Positions 16,569-25,891 of a stretch of DNA of 55,185 bases are shown one piece after another. The stretch lies in contig JARGOC010000023.1 of the NCBI GenBank assembly GCA_029212365.1, positions 1-55,185 on the forward strand, given 5' to 3'. A model generated the notes under the pieces. It was not told the DNA's origin, did no database searches, and saw only the letters and a program-made list of their open reading frames with translations. The position numbers were made by a program, and so were the translations under genes. The stretch comes from Roseovarius sp. GTDB taxonomy: Bacteria > Pseudomonadota > Alphaproteobacteria > Rhodobacterales > Rhodobacteraceae. The stretch's first letter is position 1, and every line of letters begins with the position of its first letter.

Positions 16569-17966
16569 ATGCAGTATATTTCAACCCGTGGCGATGCTCC
16601 GATCCTTGGTTTTGAAGCCGCTATGCTGACCGGTCTTGCACGTGATGGCGGGCTGTATCTGCCCGACAACATCCCGCAGATGAGCCATGATGATATCGCC
16701 GTTCTGCATGGTCTCAGCTATGAGGAGGTGGCCTTTCGGATCATGTACCCCTACCTGGGCGAATCCTTCAGCGATGATGAATTCCGCGGCATAATTGCAC
16801 GCGCTTACGAGGGTTTCGGGCATGCCGCACGCGCGCCGCTAAAGCAACTGGATCAGGGGCATTTCCTGCTCGAGCTGTTTCACGGCCCCACATTGGCGTT
16901 CAAAGATTTTGCCATGCAGATGATAGGCGAGTTGTTTCAGTTCTCATTGAAACGCTCGGGCCAACGGGTGTGCATCGTCGGGGCCACATCCGGTGATACC
17001 GGATCAGCTGCGATTGAGGCATTTCGTGGTCTGGACGCCGTTGATGTGTTTATCCTTTATCCGCATGGCCGGGTGTCCGAGGTGCAGCGCCGCCAGATGA
17101 GCACACCCACCGAAAGCAACGTGCATGCATTGGCAATGGACGGTCATTTTGATGACTGCCAGGCGCGGGTCAAAGACATGTTCAATGATTTTGAGTTCCG
17201 CGATGCCGTGGGGCTGGCGGGTGTGAATTCGATCAACTGGGCGCGCGTGCTGGCGCAGGTGGTGTATTACTTTACCTCTGCCGTGGCCTTGGGCGCCCCC
17301 CATCGCAAAGTGTCCTTTACTGTGCCCACCGGCAATTTCGGGGATATTTTTGCGGGCTACATCGCCAAGAAGATGGGCCTGCCCATTGACCGGCTGGTCG
17401 TGGCAACCAACCAAAACGATATTCTGCACCGCTGTCTCTCAACGTCAGAATATAGGCCTGATGGGGTGATCCCGTCGATCAGCCCGTCGATGGATATTCA
17501 GGTCAGCTCCAATTTTGAGCGGGCTTTGTATTATGCCTATGATCGCGATGGTGCCGCCGTGGCACAGCTGATGGATGAGCTGGCACGGGGCGGATTTTCA
17601 GTGAGCCAGGGTGCACTGCAAGCCCTGCGCGAAAGCTTTGATTCCGGGCATTGTTCAGAAGCTCAGACCATGGACACCATTGCGAGACTGTCGGCGACGA
17701 CAGGAGAGCTGCTCTGCCCTCATTCAGCAGTTGGTGTACATGTGGCCGAGGCACAGCGCGATCCAGCCGTGCCGATGATCACGCTTGCCACTGCCCATCC
17801 TGCCAAGTTCCCGGCGGCGGTCGAGGAGGCATCGGGTCAACATCCCCCCTTGCCCGAGCGTATGTCTGACCTGTATGAGCGCCCTGAGCGGATAACGCGG
17901 GTTGAAAATGATCTGGGCGCCATTGAGACCCTCATCAAAGAGAAACGCGGTAAATCCGCCACTTAG
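16569..17966 (+). CDS. thrC: Threonine synthase
   Basis: 465-residue PLP enzyme converting O-phosphohomoserine to threonine. N-terminal MQYISTRGDAP is the classic family start. The PLP lysine is Lys112 in GPTLAFKDFAMQ. The phosphate-binding ATSGDTGSAAIEAF loop and VPTGNFGDIFAGYIAKKMG follow. It belongs to the long (fungal/proteobacterial) class. It is coupled to the SURF1 gene upstream and lies 100 bases before the M16 peptidase gene. Confidence 0.97.
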   Translation: MQYISTRGDAPILGFEAAMLTGLARDGGLYLPDNIPQMSHDDIAVLHGLSYEEVAFRIMYPYLGESFSDDEFRGIIARAYEGFGHAARAPLKQLDQGHFLLELFHGPTLAFKDFAMQMIGELFQFSLKRSGQRVCIVGATSGDTGSAAIEAFRGLDAVDVFILYPHGRVSEVQRRQMSTPTESNVHALAMDGHFDDCQARVKDMFNDFEFRDAVGLAGVNSINWARVLAQVVYYFTSAVALGAPHRKVSFTVPTGNFGDIFAGYIAKKMGLPIDRLVVATNQNDILHRCLSTSEYRPDGVIPSISPSMDIQVSSNFERALYYAYDRDGAAVAQLMDELARGGFSVSQGALQALRESFDSGHCSEAQTMDTIARLSATTGELLCPHSAVGVHVAEAQRDPAVPMITLATAHPAKFPAAVEEASGQHPPLPERMSDLYERPERITRVENDLGAIETLIKEKRGKSAT

Positions 17967-18066
17967 GATTTTCACATAACGCGCAAGACGACTGAATGTA
18001 GCCTCATGTTTGGCTTTCGTGCTTAGGCAGGTGACAAGCAAAACATCTTAAAGAACGGACCGCCAC

Positions 18067-19329
18067 TTGACCGTCAATCTGACAACTCTGCCCAACGGCT
18101 TTCGTATTGCCACTGAACATATGCCGGGGCTGCAATCTGCGGCCATCGGGGTGTGGGTTCTGGCCGGTGCCCGCCACGAGGATGCGTCGCAAAATGGCAT
18201 TGCGCATTTTCTGGAGCATATGGCCTTCAAAGGTACAACCTCCCGATCTGCCCTGCAAATCGCCGAGGCAATCGAAGATGTGGGGGGCTATATCAACGCC
18301 TATACCAGCCGCGAGGTCACGGCCTATTACGCGCGGGTGTTGCAGGACGATGTGCCACTGGCGCTGGATGTGGTGGCCGATATTCTGCGCAATCCGGTGT
18401 TTGATGCACGCGAAATTGAGGTGGAACGTGGCGTGATCCTGCAAGAGATCGGCCAGGCGATGGATACGCCCGACGACATCATCTTCGACTGGTTGCAAGA
18501 AGAAGCTTATCCTGATCACCCCCTTGGGCGCACCATTCTGGGGCCAGAAGAGCGCGTGCGCAGTTTTTCGCGCGGTGATCTGGAGCGCTTTGTGGCCCAG
18601 CAATATGTGCCCGGTCAGATGATCTTGTCGGCCTCCGGAGCGGTGGATCATGATGCATTGGTTGCGGCGGCCGAAAAACTGTTTGCAGATATGTCGGCGG
18701 CACCATGCCATGCCCCGATGATTGCAAAGTTTGCCGGGGGCGAAAGCCGCCATATCAAAGACCTTGAACAAGCACATTTTGCACTGGCGTTTGAAAGCCC
18801 GGATTATAGTGACCCGGCTATATATGCCACTCAGATATATGCGTCGGCTCTTGGTGGGTCGATGTCGTCGCGCCTGTTTCAGGAAATCCGGGAAAAGCGC
18901 GGGTTGTGTTACACCATCTATGCGCAGGCAGGGGCGTATGCTGACACGGGTATGACCACGATTTATGCCGGCACATCAGGCGATCAACTGGAAGGTTTGG
19001 CACAAATCACTGTCGATGAGATGAAGCGTGCCGCCGACGACATGAGCCAGGAAGAAGTGGACCGCGCGCGCACTCAGATGAAAGCGGGCTTGCTGATGGG
19101 GCTGGAAAGCCCGTCAAACCGGGCTGAACGTCTGGCGCGGATGTTACAAATCTGGGGTCGTGTGCCTGAATTGGACGAGATCGTTGCGCGGATAGACGCG
19201 GTCAGCCTGGCGGATGTGCGCAAATTGGCAGAGCAACTGGCCGGACAATCCCCGGCGGCCTTGGCGCTTTATGGTCCCGTGGCTTCGGCGCCGACGCTGA
19301 AGGAGTTGCAGGAAAGGCGTGCGGCCTGA
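18067..19329 (+). CDS. M16-family zinc peptidase (processing-peptidase type)
   Basis: 420-residue pitrilysin-family protease close to mitochondrial processing peptidase beta and bacterial PepR/YmxG. The inverted zinc motif HFLEH is at 47-51 (His47, Glu50, His51), and the distal glutamate ligand is in the VERGVILQEIGQ segment. A second M16 domain contains the glycine-rich YASALGGSMSSRLFQEIREKRGL hinge and substrate region. The start is a TTG at 18067: the family N-terminus (TVNLTTLPNGFRIATE) begins exactly there, and the first ATG is at residue 19, too late. Its stop overlaps the next start (TGATG). Confidence 0.93.
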   Translation: MTVNLTTLPNGFRIATEHMPGLQSAAIGVWVLAGARHEDASQNGIAHFLEHMAFKGTTSRSALQIAEAIEDVGGYINAYTSREVTAYYARVLQDDVPLALDVVADILRNPVFDAREIEVERGVILQEIGQAMDTPDDIIFDWLQEEAYPDHPLGRTILGPEERVRSFSRGDLERFVAQQYVPGQMILSASGAVDHDALVAAAEKLFADMSAAPCHAPMIAKFAGGESRHIKDLEQAHFALAFESPDYSDPAIYATQIYASALGGSMSSRLFQEIREKRGLCYTIYAQAGAYADTGMTTIYAGTSGDQLEGLAQITVDEMKRAADDMSQEEVDRARTQMKAGLLMGLESPSNRAERLARMLQIWGRVPELDEIVARIDAVSLADVRKLAEQLAGQSPAALALYGPVASAPTLKELQERRAA

Positions 19330-19913
19330 TGTTTCTGCCACGCCGGAAACTGAAGATCGAAACCGAGCGTTTGACCCTGCGCCAGCCGGTGCTGACGGAT
19401 TATCGTGACTGGGCGAGTTTGCGCGAAACCAGCGTCGAGTTTCTCACCCCCTGGGAGCCATTGTGGGCAACGGATCATCTGTCACGCAAAGGATTTACCA
19501 ACCGGGTCTACTGGGCGCAGCGCTCCATCAACAACGGCTCGGCGATGCCGCTGTTTTTGATCCGACGCGAGGATGAGACGCTGCTGGGAGCCATCACACT
19601 TGATAATATCCGGCGCGGCCCATCACAGGCGGGCACGTTGGGGTATTGGACTGGCCAGCCCTACATTCGCCAAGGATACATGCGCGAGGCGATAGATGCC
19701 ATGGTGCACCATGCGCACACCCGGCTGGACCTGAGCCGGATTGAGGCGGCTTGCCTGCCAGAAAACACAGCGTCGCGCCGGTTGCTGGAAAGCTGCGGAT
19801 TCAAATATGAAGGTGTGGCGCAAAGCTATTTGCAGATCAATGGCCGCTGGCGCACGCATGTATTATACGCCGCATTGCGGGGGGATCGGCGCGGTCGTAC
19901 CGAGGTCGGATAA
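19329..19913 (+). CDS. GNAT-family N-acetyltransferase (RimJ/RimL type)
   Basis: 194-residue acetyltransferase of the RimJ class, which usually acetylates ribosomal-protein N-termini. Recognisable blocks are ETERLTLRQPVLTDYRDW at the start, TLGYWTGQPYIRQGYMREA (acetyl-CoA-binding region) and RIEAACLPENTASRRLLESCGF near the C-terminus. It is translationally coupled to the M16 peptidase by a one-base TGATG overlap. The substrate cannot be told from sequence. Confidence 0.92.
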   Translation: MFLPRRKLKIETERLTLRQPVLTDYRDWASLRETSVEFLTPWEPLWATDHLSRKGFTNRVYWAQRSINNGSAMPLFLIRREDETLLGAITLDNIRRGPSQAGTLGYWTGQPYIRQGYMREAIDAMVHHAHTRLDLSRIEAACLPENTASRRLLESCGFKYEGVAQSYLQINGRWRTHVLYAALRGDRRGRTEVG

Positions 19914-19974
19914 TTCCGTTTTTCAACGCGCCCCGGCCCGGCGTAACACATCCCATCTCAGGTGCAGGCGGAAC

Positions 19975-20008
19975 AGACGACTGCCCGATTGCCATCGGGC
20001 TGTCGTCT
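19975..20008 (+). terminator. Stem-loop after the GNAT gene (terminator-like, no T run)
   Basis: 15-base arms (19975-19989 and 19994-20008) pair with one mismatch around a four-base TGCC loop, 60 bases after the GNAT stop. Only TT follows, so it may be a weak terminator or an mRNA 3' stabiliser rather than a classic intrinsic terminator. Confidence 0.55.
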
Positions 20009-20096
20009 TGGCGCAATCTGCAACCATGGCCCGCATCCATGTAGTTCAAAGGGCGATGGGCTGTACCACAGGCGCAACCATGCTAGGGATAAAGAC

Positions 20097-21518
20097 ATGA
20101 CCCTGAACCCCGCTGATACGTCTTTTCTGTCTACCCTGCGTGCGGCCTTGCCCGAGGCAACGTTTCGCCCGGTCGCGCCGCATTATCTGGAAGAACCACG
20201 CGGGCGCTGGGCCGGGCAGGCGGGGGCGGTGCTGGCTCCGGCGTGCACGACGGACGTTGCCACAATCTTGGGGCAGGCCAATAGCGCGCGTGTGCCGGTG
20301 GTGCCCTATGGCGGTGGTACCGGGTTGGTGGGGGGGCAGGTTTATCCGGGTGGTCCTGCTCCAATCCTGCTGAGCCTTGAGCGTATGTGCTCTATTCGGG
20401 CGCTCCATGCGGATGAGAACGTGATCGTCGCAGACGCCGGCGTGATCCTGGCGGATTTGCACGACGCCGCCCAAGCGGCGGGGCGGTTGTTCCCTCTTTC
20501 CATCGCCTCAAAGGGCAGCGCGCGGTTGGGCGGGCTGTTGTCCACCAACGCGGGCGGCGTGAATGTGTTGCGCTATGGCAATGCGCGCGACCTGTGTCTG
20601 GGGCTTGAGGTGGTGCTGCCGGACGGAAATATCTGGCATGGCCTAAAACGCCTGCGCAAGGACAACGCAGGGTTTGATCTGCGCAACCTGATGATCGGAG
20701 CCGAAGGCACGCTGGGGGTCATCACTGCGGCCAGTTTGAAATTGTTGCCTCAGCCTGCGGCTGAAGGCACGGCGCTTATGGTGGTCCCGGACCCGCGCGC
20801 AGCCCTGTCACTGCTGGCTAAGGCGCGCGATCACATGGGGGACGGCGTCAGCGCATTTGAACTGATCCACCGCACGGGGCTGGAGTTTCTGGCTGAAACC
20901 ATGCCAGATCAACGCCAACCATTTGAGGCCATGCCCGAGTGGTTTGTGTTGATTGATGTGGGCCTTGCGCTCGGGATTGATCCTGCGGCGACCCTCGAGG
21001 CGCTGTTTGAGGACGCCCTGCAGGCCGGGTTGGTCAGTGATGGGCTGATTGCGCAATCACAGGCACAGCGACAAGAGTTTTGGGCGATCCGCGAGATGAT
21101 CCCCGAGGGCAACCGCCGCATTGGCTCGGTCAGTTCACATGATGTGTCATTGCCCTTGGGCGTGATCCCGCAATTCATTGAAAAGGCGGCCGAAGTGGTG
21201 GCCGAAATCGGCGCGTTTCGGATCAATTGCTTTGGCCATCTGGGCGATGGCAACCTGCATTACAACGTCTTTCCAATGCCCGATCAAACCCGCGCTGATC
21301 ACACGGCTGAGCGCGACCGGGTGAAACAGGCGCTGCATGATCTGGTGCACAGTATGGGGGGCTCGGTTGCGGCGGAACACGGGGTTGGGCGGCTGAAGGT
21401 GGATGATCTGGAACGCTACGGCGATCCGGCCCAGCTTTTGGCGATGCGCGCCATAAAATCGGCGCTTGATCCCAATGGGATCATGAACCCCGGTGCTGTG
21501 TTGCGCTCAATGACCTGA
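20097..21518 (+). CDS. FAD-linked 2-hydroxyacid dehydrogenase (GlcD/D-lactate dehydrogenase family)
   Basis: 473-residue flavoprotein that oxidises a 2-hydroxyacid (glycolate, D-lactate or D-2-hydroxyglutarate in relatives). The FAD-binding PCMH domain has VPYGGGTGLVGGQVYPGG (about 65-80), SIASKGSARLGGLLSTNAGG and LMIGAEGTLGVITAA. The C-terminal oxidase domain has NCFGHLGDGNLHYNVFP, AAEHGVGRLK and DPNGIMNPG. The ATG at 20097 gives the family-like MTLNPADTSFLSTL; an earlier in-frame start at 19962 would overlap the stem-loop and is rejected. It lies 86 bases before the ThDP enzyme gene on the same strand. Substrate not determinable. Confidence 0.92.
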   Translation: MTLNPADTSFLSTLRAALPEATFRPVAPHYLEEPRGRWAGQAGAVLAPACTTDVATILGQANSARVPVVPYGGGTGLVGGQVYPGGPAPILLSLERMCSIRALHADENVIVADAGVILADLHDAAQAAGRLFPLSIASKGSARLGGLLSTNAGGVNVLRYGNARDLCLGLEVVLPDGNIWHGLKRLRKDNAGFDLRNLMIGAEGTLGVITAASLKLLPQPAAEGTALMVVPDPRAALSLLAKARDHMGDGVSAFELIHRTGLEFLAETMPDQRQPFEAMPEWFVLIDVGLALGIDPAATLEALFEDALQAGLVSDGLIAQSQAQRQEFWAIREMIPEGNRRIGSVSSHDVSLPLGVIPQFIEKAAEVVAEIGAFRINCFGHLGDGNLHYNVFPMPDQTRADHTAERDRVKQALHDLVHSMGGSVAAEHGVGRLKVDDLERYGDPAQLLAMRAIKSALDPNGIMNPGAVLRSMT

Positions 21519-21604
21519 GATATGCGCGCCGCCTTTACAGGATGGACAAGCCGGGTTTGCGGGGGCAGGGTGCCCTGAGCGAAACACTTGTAAGGGCCAG
21601 TACT

Positions 21605-23257
21605 ATGACCACGCCACCATGCCAAATTCGGGCCGCCGATCACCTTGTTGACCTGCTCCAGGCACAAGGCACCACGGATGTTTTTGGCGTGCCCGGTGAA
21701 AGCTATTTGCCGGTGTTGGATGCGCTGCACGGGCGCAATGATATCCGCTTTGTCACCTGCCGTCAGGAAGGTGGCGCGGCAATGGCGGCGGATGCCCATG
21801 CGCGGATCACGGGCCGGCCGGGTATCTGTATGGTCACCCGTGGCCCCGGTGCCACCAATGCCAGCGCGGGTGTGCATGTGGCCTATCAGGACAGCACGCC
21901 AATGATCTTGTTCATCGGGCAAGTGGCGCGCGATATGGTTGAACGCGAAGCGTTTCAGGAAATTGATTATCGCCGCATGTTTGGCCAGATGGCAAAATGG
22001 GTGGCGCAAATTGACGATGCCTCGCGCTTGCAGGAGTTCATTTCCCGCGCCTTTCGCGTGGCCATGTCCGGGCGTCCCGGCCCGGTGGTTTTGGCGCTGC
22101 CCGAGGATATGCTTTACGATCAGATCACGCCCCCCGCTGCCTCGCGCCGCGCCGAAGCGACGCGCTACCTGCCCGATCCCGAAGGTCTTGTGGCCTTGCG
22201 TGAAAGGCTGGCTGCGGCGACACGCCCGCTGGTGATTGCCGGGGGCGGTGGCTGGACCGAACGTGGCCGCGCCGCCCTCGCTAAGTTTGCTGACACGCAG
22301 AACATTCCGGTGGCCGCTGCGATGCGCTCTCAGGCGCTGATCGACAATGAACACCCCAAGTATGTGGGGCATTTCGCGGTCGGCAAGGCGCCGTATCTGG
22401 TCGATGCGCTGGAGGGCTCGGATCTGGTGTTGGCCATCGGCCCGCGCTTGGGCGAGATGACAACCGGGGGGTATACATATCTGACCCCACCTGTGCCTGC
22501 GCAAAAACTGATCCATGTTTTCCCTGAGCCAGAAGAACCGGGCAGAGTCTATGAACCTGATTTGGCCCTGACCGCAGATATGCAGAGCTTTTGTGAAGCG
22601 CTGGAGCAGCTATCCCCTGTCGCACCCGAGAGGTTTACCACTTGGCTGGCAGGCTTGCGCGCAGGGCTGGAGGGTTACGGCAATATGGCACCCCATGCGC
22701 AGGATGCCTTTGCGCAAATGGTGGGCCATTTGAATGATGTGTTGCCTGCGGATGCAATAATCACCAATGGCGCTGGCAACTATGCAGGCTGGGTGCACCG
22801 GTTTTATCGCTACCGCAGGTTGGGGTCATGTCTTGCGCCCACCTCAGGATCAATGGGCTATGGCTTGCCCGGCGCAGTTGGCGCAGCCGTGGCGGCGCCA
22901 CAACGCGAAGTGATCTGCTTTGCGGGGGACGGCTGTTTCATGATGACCTGTCAGGAATTGGCCACCGCAGTGCAGCACGATCTGCGCCTCACGGTGATTG
23001 TGGCCAACAACAATCGATACGGCACTATCCGCGCACATCAGGAACGCGAGTTTCCACAGCGGATTTCTGGTACGGCCCTGACCAACCCGGATTTCTGTGC
23101 TTTTGCCCGATCTTTCGGGGCTGAGGCCAGCCATGTATCCACTTTAGATGAGTTTAAAGCAGCGCTGGCTGGCGCCCGCGCGCGTGGTGGGGTGAACCTG
23201 ATTGAGGTGGCGCAAGACGAAGGCCTGCTGGCCCCCGGCGTGCCTCTACCCGTCTGA
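21605..23257 (+). CDS. Thiamine diphosphate enzyme, acetolactate-synthase family
   Basis: 550-residue ThDP-dependent enzyme (COG0028 type). The N-terminal pyrimidine domain has DVFGVPGESYLP and the catalytic glutamate in RQEGGAAMAADA (Glu55). The middle domain is at about 190-330. The C-terminal PP domain has the GDG...NN cofactor motif (FAGDGCFMM at about 439-447 and VANNNRYGTIR at about 465-475). It differs from the biosynthetic IlvB at several blocks and has no IlvN partner here, so the substrate is unknown; oxo-acid decarboxylase or carboligase activity is plausible. The start at 21605 (MTTPPCQIRAAD) fits the family; an upstream ATG at 21542 adds an unrelated leader. Confidence 0.9.
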   Translation: MTTPPCQIRAADHLVDLLQAQGTTDVFGVPGESYLPVLDALHGRNDIRFVTCRQEGGAAMAADAHARITGRPGICMVTRGPGATNASAGVHVAYQDSTPMILFIGQVARDMVEREAFQEIDYRRMFGQMAKWVAQIDDASRLQEFISRAFRVAMSGRPGPVVLALPEDMLYDQITPPAASRRAEATRYLPDPEGLVALRERLAAATRPLVIAGGGGWTERGRAALAKFADTQNIPVAAAMRSQALIDNEHPKYVGHFAVGKAPYLVDALEGSDLVLAIGPRLGEMTTGGYTYLTPPVPAQKLIHVFPEPEEPGRVYEPDLALTADMQSFCEALEQLSPVAPERFTTWLAGLRAGLEGYGNMAPHAQDAFAQMVGHLNDVLPADAIITNGAGNYAGWVHRFYRYRRLGSCLAPTSGSMGYGLPGAVGAAVAAPQREVICFAGDGCFMMTCQELATAVQHDLRLTVIVANNNRYGTIRAHQEREFPQRISGTALTNPDFCAFARSFGAEASHVSTLDEFKAALAGARARGGVNLIEVAQDEGLLAPGVPLPV

Positions 23258-23551
23258 GGGCAGTCGACGGAACAACCCAGGTCCTCCTGGCGGCCACCGA
23301 TTTGAGCGTTGCATTCAAAGCACCCCTTCAGGCCCTGGCTACGGGCATCGCCCATCAGCGGCCATTCAGCCAAGTAAACAGGCGTCCTTCAAATAGGGGC
23401 GTTCTCTTACGCAGATGCTCCAAAATACCATCAGGCTCGATTGTGCCGATTGATGACGTATTTGACGCAATGCGGGTGATCCTTGGCTTGACACATGCGC
23501 TGCGTCAGGCCTGATCGTGTAAAATACTGCCCATGAGCCAAGGATACTAAA
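23258..23551. other. Intergenic stretch with unassigned short readings
   Basis: 294 bases between the ThDP and PLP enzyme genes. A minus-strand frame ending at about 23355 reads ...IEPDGILEHLRKRTPLF and FEGRLFTWLNGR before a stop, which looks protein-like but has no ATG/GTG/TTG start of useful length. A second minus frame starts MCQAKDHPHC and stops after 21 residues, and a 70-codon plus reading overlaps both. It could be a decayed gene; I cannot name it. A promoter for the downstream PLP gene is likely here. Confidence 0.35.
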
Positions 23552-24805
23552 ATGATCCAAGATAACCCCGCCCTGATCCACGCCATTCGCGCACGATTTG
23601 CCCATGTTGACAGTTGCCCCTTTCAAGGCCCGCGCATCTTTTTTGAGAATGCCGGCGGGGCGTTAACGCTTAACTCGGTGGTAGAAACCTCGGCCAGGTT
23701 TGCAGCGATCCCCGATAATCAGGGGCGTGACAATCCGGCCTCACATGCGCTGGTGGATATCATCAACCACGCCAAGGCCGATATGGCGGTTTTACTGAAC
23801 ACAACATCGGGTCAGTTTTTTGTCGGCGAAAGTGGGACTGAATTGTTGTTTCGCATGATCCGCACGGCGTGTGTGAACGCCCCCAATGGCACACGCGTGA
23901 TTGGCAGCTCGATTGAGCATCCCGCCAGCCGTTCGGCCGCGACCCGCTGGGCCGGGATTGCGGGATTGGATTATGTAAACGTGCCACACAATGATGCCAC
24001 GGGCATGGTGACGGCGGCGGATTATGCCGATTTGATGACCCCCGATGTGACAGTGGCCACGATCCTGCATGCCTCGCCGGTTACGGGGATGGGCATGGAT
24101 GTGGCCGCGATTTCTGCGGCGATCCGGGCGGTGGCCCCTGATTGCTTTATCATCGTTGACGGTATTCAGCACGCTGCCCACGGTCAAATAGACCTCAAGG
24201 CCTATAATGTTGATGGCTATGCAATATCGCCTTACAAAATGTTTGCGCGCCATGGGTATGGCGTGGCCTGGACGTCGGATCGTATGACGGCGCTGCCACA
24301 TGATATGCTGATTGATGCGCCGACAAATAGTTGGGAGTTTGGCACCCGTGACACCGGATCATATGCCACGATGTCGGATGTTGTGGCGTATTTTGATTGG
24401 CTGGGTGGCGAAGTGTCAGACGAAGTTGAACCACGCGCACGAATCGAGGCCGCAGGGCGCGCGATCCACGCCTATGAAACTTATCTGACTGACGCCATGA
24501 TTAACGGCACGGGCAACCTGCCGGGCTTGCGCGATATGGACCATGTCAGCGTTTTGGCAGGCGAGGATAACCCAGCGCGTGAAGGGCTGGTGGGGGTAGT
24601 CGTGCATGGCATGTCATCACCCGATGTGGTGACATTGCTGAACACTCAGGGCATTCGCACCCATACCCGCAAGGCAGATCACTATAGCGGCAATGTGTTG
24701 ACCCCACTGGGGTTAAGCGACTGCATCCGAATTTCTCTGTGCCATTATAACACGATAGGCGAAGTTGCTCAGGTGTTGGCGGCTCTCAAAGCACTGGGTG
24801 AATAA
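23552..24805 (+). CDS. Class V aminotransferase-fold PLP enzyme (cysteine desulfurase-like)
   Basis: 417-residue fold-type I PLP protein of the SufS/NifS/isopenicillin epimerase group. It has FFENAGGALT at the start (a substrate-site block), SSIEHPASRSAA (cofactor ring contact), the Asp in FIIVDGIQHAAHGQIDLKAY and the PLP lysine in SPYKMFARHGYG (near residue 228). The C-terminal RISLCHYNTIGEV block is typical of the class. I see no catalytic-cysteine loop in the usual SufS place, so desulfurase activity is doubtful. The TAA stop directly abuts the tRNA-Arg gene on the other strand. Confidence 0.88.
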   Translation: MIQDNPALIHAIRARFAHVDSCPFQGPRIFFENAGGALTLNSVVETSARFAAIPDNQGRDNPASHALVDIINHAKADMAVLLNTTSGQFFVGESGTELLFRMIRTACVNAPNGTRVIGSSIEHPASRSAATRWAGIAGLDYVNVPHNDATGMVTAADYADLMTPDVTVATILHASPVTGMGMDVAAISAAIRAVAPDCFIIVDGIQHAAHGQIDLKAYNVDGYAISPYKMFARHGYGVAWTSDRMTALPHDMLIDAPTNSWEFGTRDTGSYATMSDVVAYFDWLGGEVSDEVEPRARIEAAGRAIHAYETYLTDAMINGTGNLPGLRDMDHVSVLAGEDNPAREGLVGVVVHGMSSPDVVTLLNTQGIRTHTRKADHYSGNVLTPLGLSDCIRISLCHYNTIGEVAQVLAALKALGE

Positions 24806-24882
<77 letters not shown>

Positions 24883-24895
24883 GCTGTCGTCAGCT

Positions 24896-25693
24896 TTAGC
24901 GCTGCTGCGGGGCAGGATCAATGGGGCAGGCGAAAGGATCATCCGGATATCCAACCCCTGCCAGATACAGCCCGTAGGGTGGTGAAACCGGCCCGCAGGC
25001 CGCGCGGTCGCGGGCCTCTAGCGCGGATTTGACATCATCTGGTGCCCAGGATCCTGCACCGACGCGTTCCAATGTGCCAACAATACTGCGCACCTGATTG
25101 TGCAGAAAAGACCGGGCACTAAGCCGAAACTGAACTTCCGGGCCTGAGGCGCCGAGAACGGTTTCCATCTCCAACCCATCCAGGGTTTTCATCGGGCTTG
25201 CCGCCTGACAGATGGTTGACCGGAAGGTGGTGAAATCATGATGGCCCAGCAGGTGCTCGGCCCCGGCACGCATGGCCTCCAGGTCCAACTCCTGACGCAC
25301 CTGCCAGACCAGCCCCGCTTCGTGGGTGACGGGGGGGCGACGTGTCAGCAAGCGAAAAAAGTACCGCCGCTCATTGGCTGAAAACCGGGCGTGGAACTCT
25401 TCGGGCACACGCATGCAATCCACAATTGCGATGGGATGGGGCTTTAGATGATGGTTCACGGCTTCCCACAATCGGAACGGGGTCCACTCCTTTTGCATAT
25501 CGCAATGCGCCACTTGGGCCAACGCATGTACACCAGCATCCGTGCGCCCGGCGCCGATGATTTTATGCTCTCGTGGTTCCAGCTTGGCCAGTGCCGCTTC
25601 AATCGTGCCCTGCACTGAAAGCAGACCATGCTGGCGTTGCCACCCGACGAAGGGCGCGCCATGATATTCGATCTTGAAGGCGTATCTGGGCAT
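24896..25693 (-). CDS. truA: tRNA pseudouridine synthase A
   Basis: 265-residue enzyme making pseudouridine at tRNA positions 38-40. The start at 25693 ([19 protein letters not shown]) is the family N-terminus; a longer reading to 25729 adds 12 unrelated residues. The catalytic aspartate is Asp52 in [11 protein letters not shown]. Later family segments [17 protein letters not shown] and [18 protein letters not shown] are present. A tRNA-Arg gene follows directly on the same strand. Confidence 0.97.
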   Translation of the reverse strand: MPRYAFKIEYHGAPFVGWQRQHGLLSVQGTIEAALAKLEPREHKIIGAGRTDAGVHALAQVAHCDMQKEWTPFRLWEAVNHHLKPHPIAIVDCMRVPEEFHARFSANERRYFFRLLTRRPPVTHEAGLVWQVRQELDLEAMRAGAEHLLGHHDFTTFRSTICQAASPMKTLDGLEMETVLGASGPEVQFRLSARSFLHNQVRSIVGTLERVGAGSWAPDDVKSALEARDRAACGPVSPPYGLYLAGVGYPDDPFACPIDPAPQQR

Positions 25694-25784
25694 GGGCAGC
25701 GCAATACTGCCTAAGGCGCAGGGGAACAATCCCCAAACCTCCCCTCTGGCAAGTTGCGATTCGCGTGGCTATCTAAGGGAGTGT

Positions 25785-25844
25785 AAGTATTTTTGGAAAG
25801 ATGAAGCGAAAGAGGGCCTGCAATTCATCTTTCCAGAAATACTT
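25785..25844. repeat. Inverted repeat with 21-base arms upstream of the YcjX gene
   Basis: Arms 25785-25805 and 25824-25844 pair over 21 bases with one mismatch around an 18-base spacer. Each arm (AGTATTTTTGGAAAGATGAA and its complement) resembles the conserved tail of the dispersed repeat found at 33240-33290 and 50362-50414, so this is a pair of inverted tail copies. Confidence 0.8.
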
Positions 25845-25869
25845 CGGGGGTTTGGGGGCTGGCCCCCAA
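25824..25869 (-). repeat. Dispersed intergenic repeat, copy A
   Basis: On the minus strand: a hairpin TTGGGGGC-N2-GCCCCCAA (25852-25869), then AAACCCCCGAAGTATTTC and a TGGAAAGATGAA tail. The layout (G/C hairpin, AAAC, C-run, ATATTT-like core, GGCAAGAAGATGG-like tail) is shared with copies B and C. It lies between the divergent truA and YcjX genes. Confidence 0.75.
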
Positions 25870-25891
25870 GGCGAGCATAAAGGCACAAAGT

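Noticed and set aside
21605..23257. Assignment of the ThDP enzyme as glyoxylate carboligase or IlvB
   Set aside because: The N-terminal blocks do not match Gcl, and no IlvN small subunit follows; only the superfamily is supported.
23552..24805. Annotation of the class V PLP protein as a cysteine desulfurase
   Set aside because: The fold fits, but the mobile catalytic-cysteine loop is not evident and no Suf/Isc genes are nearby.
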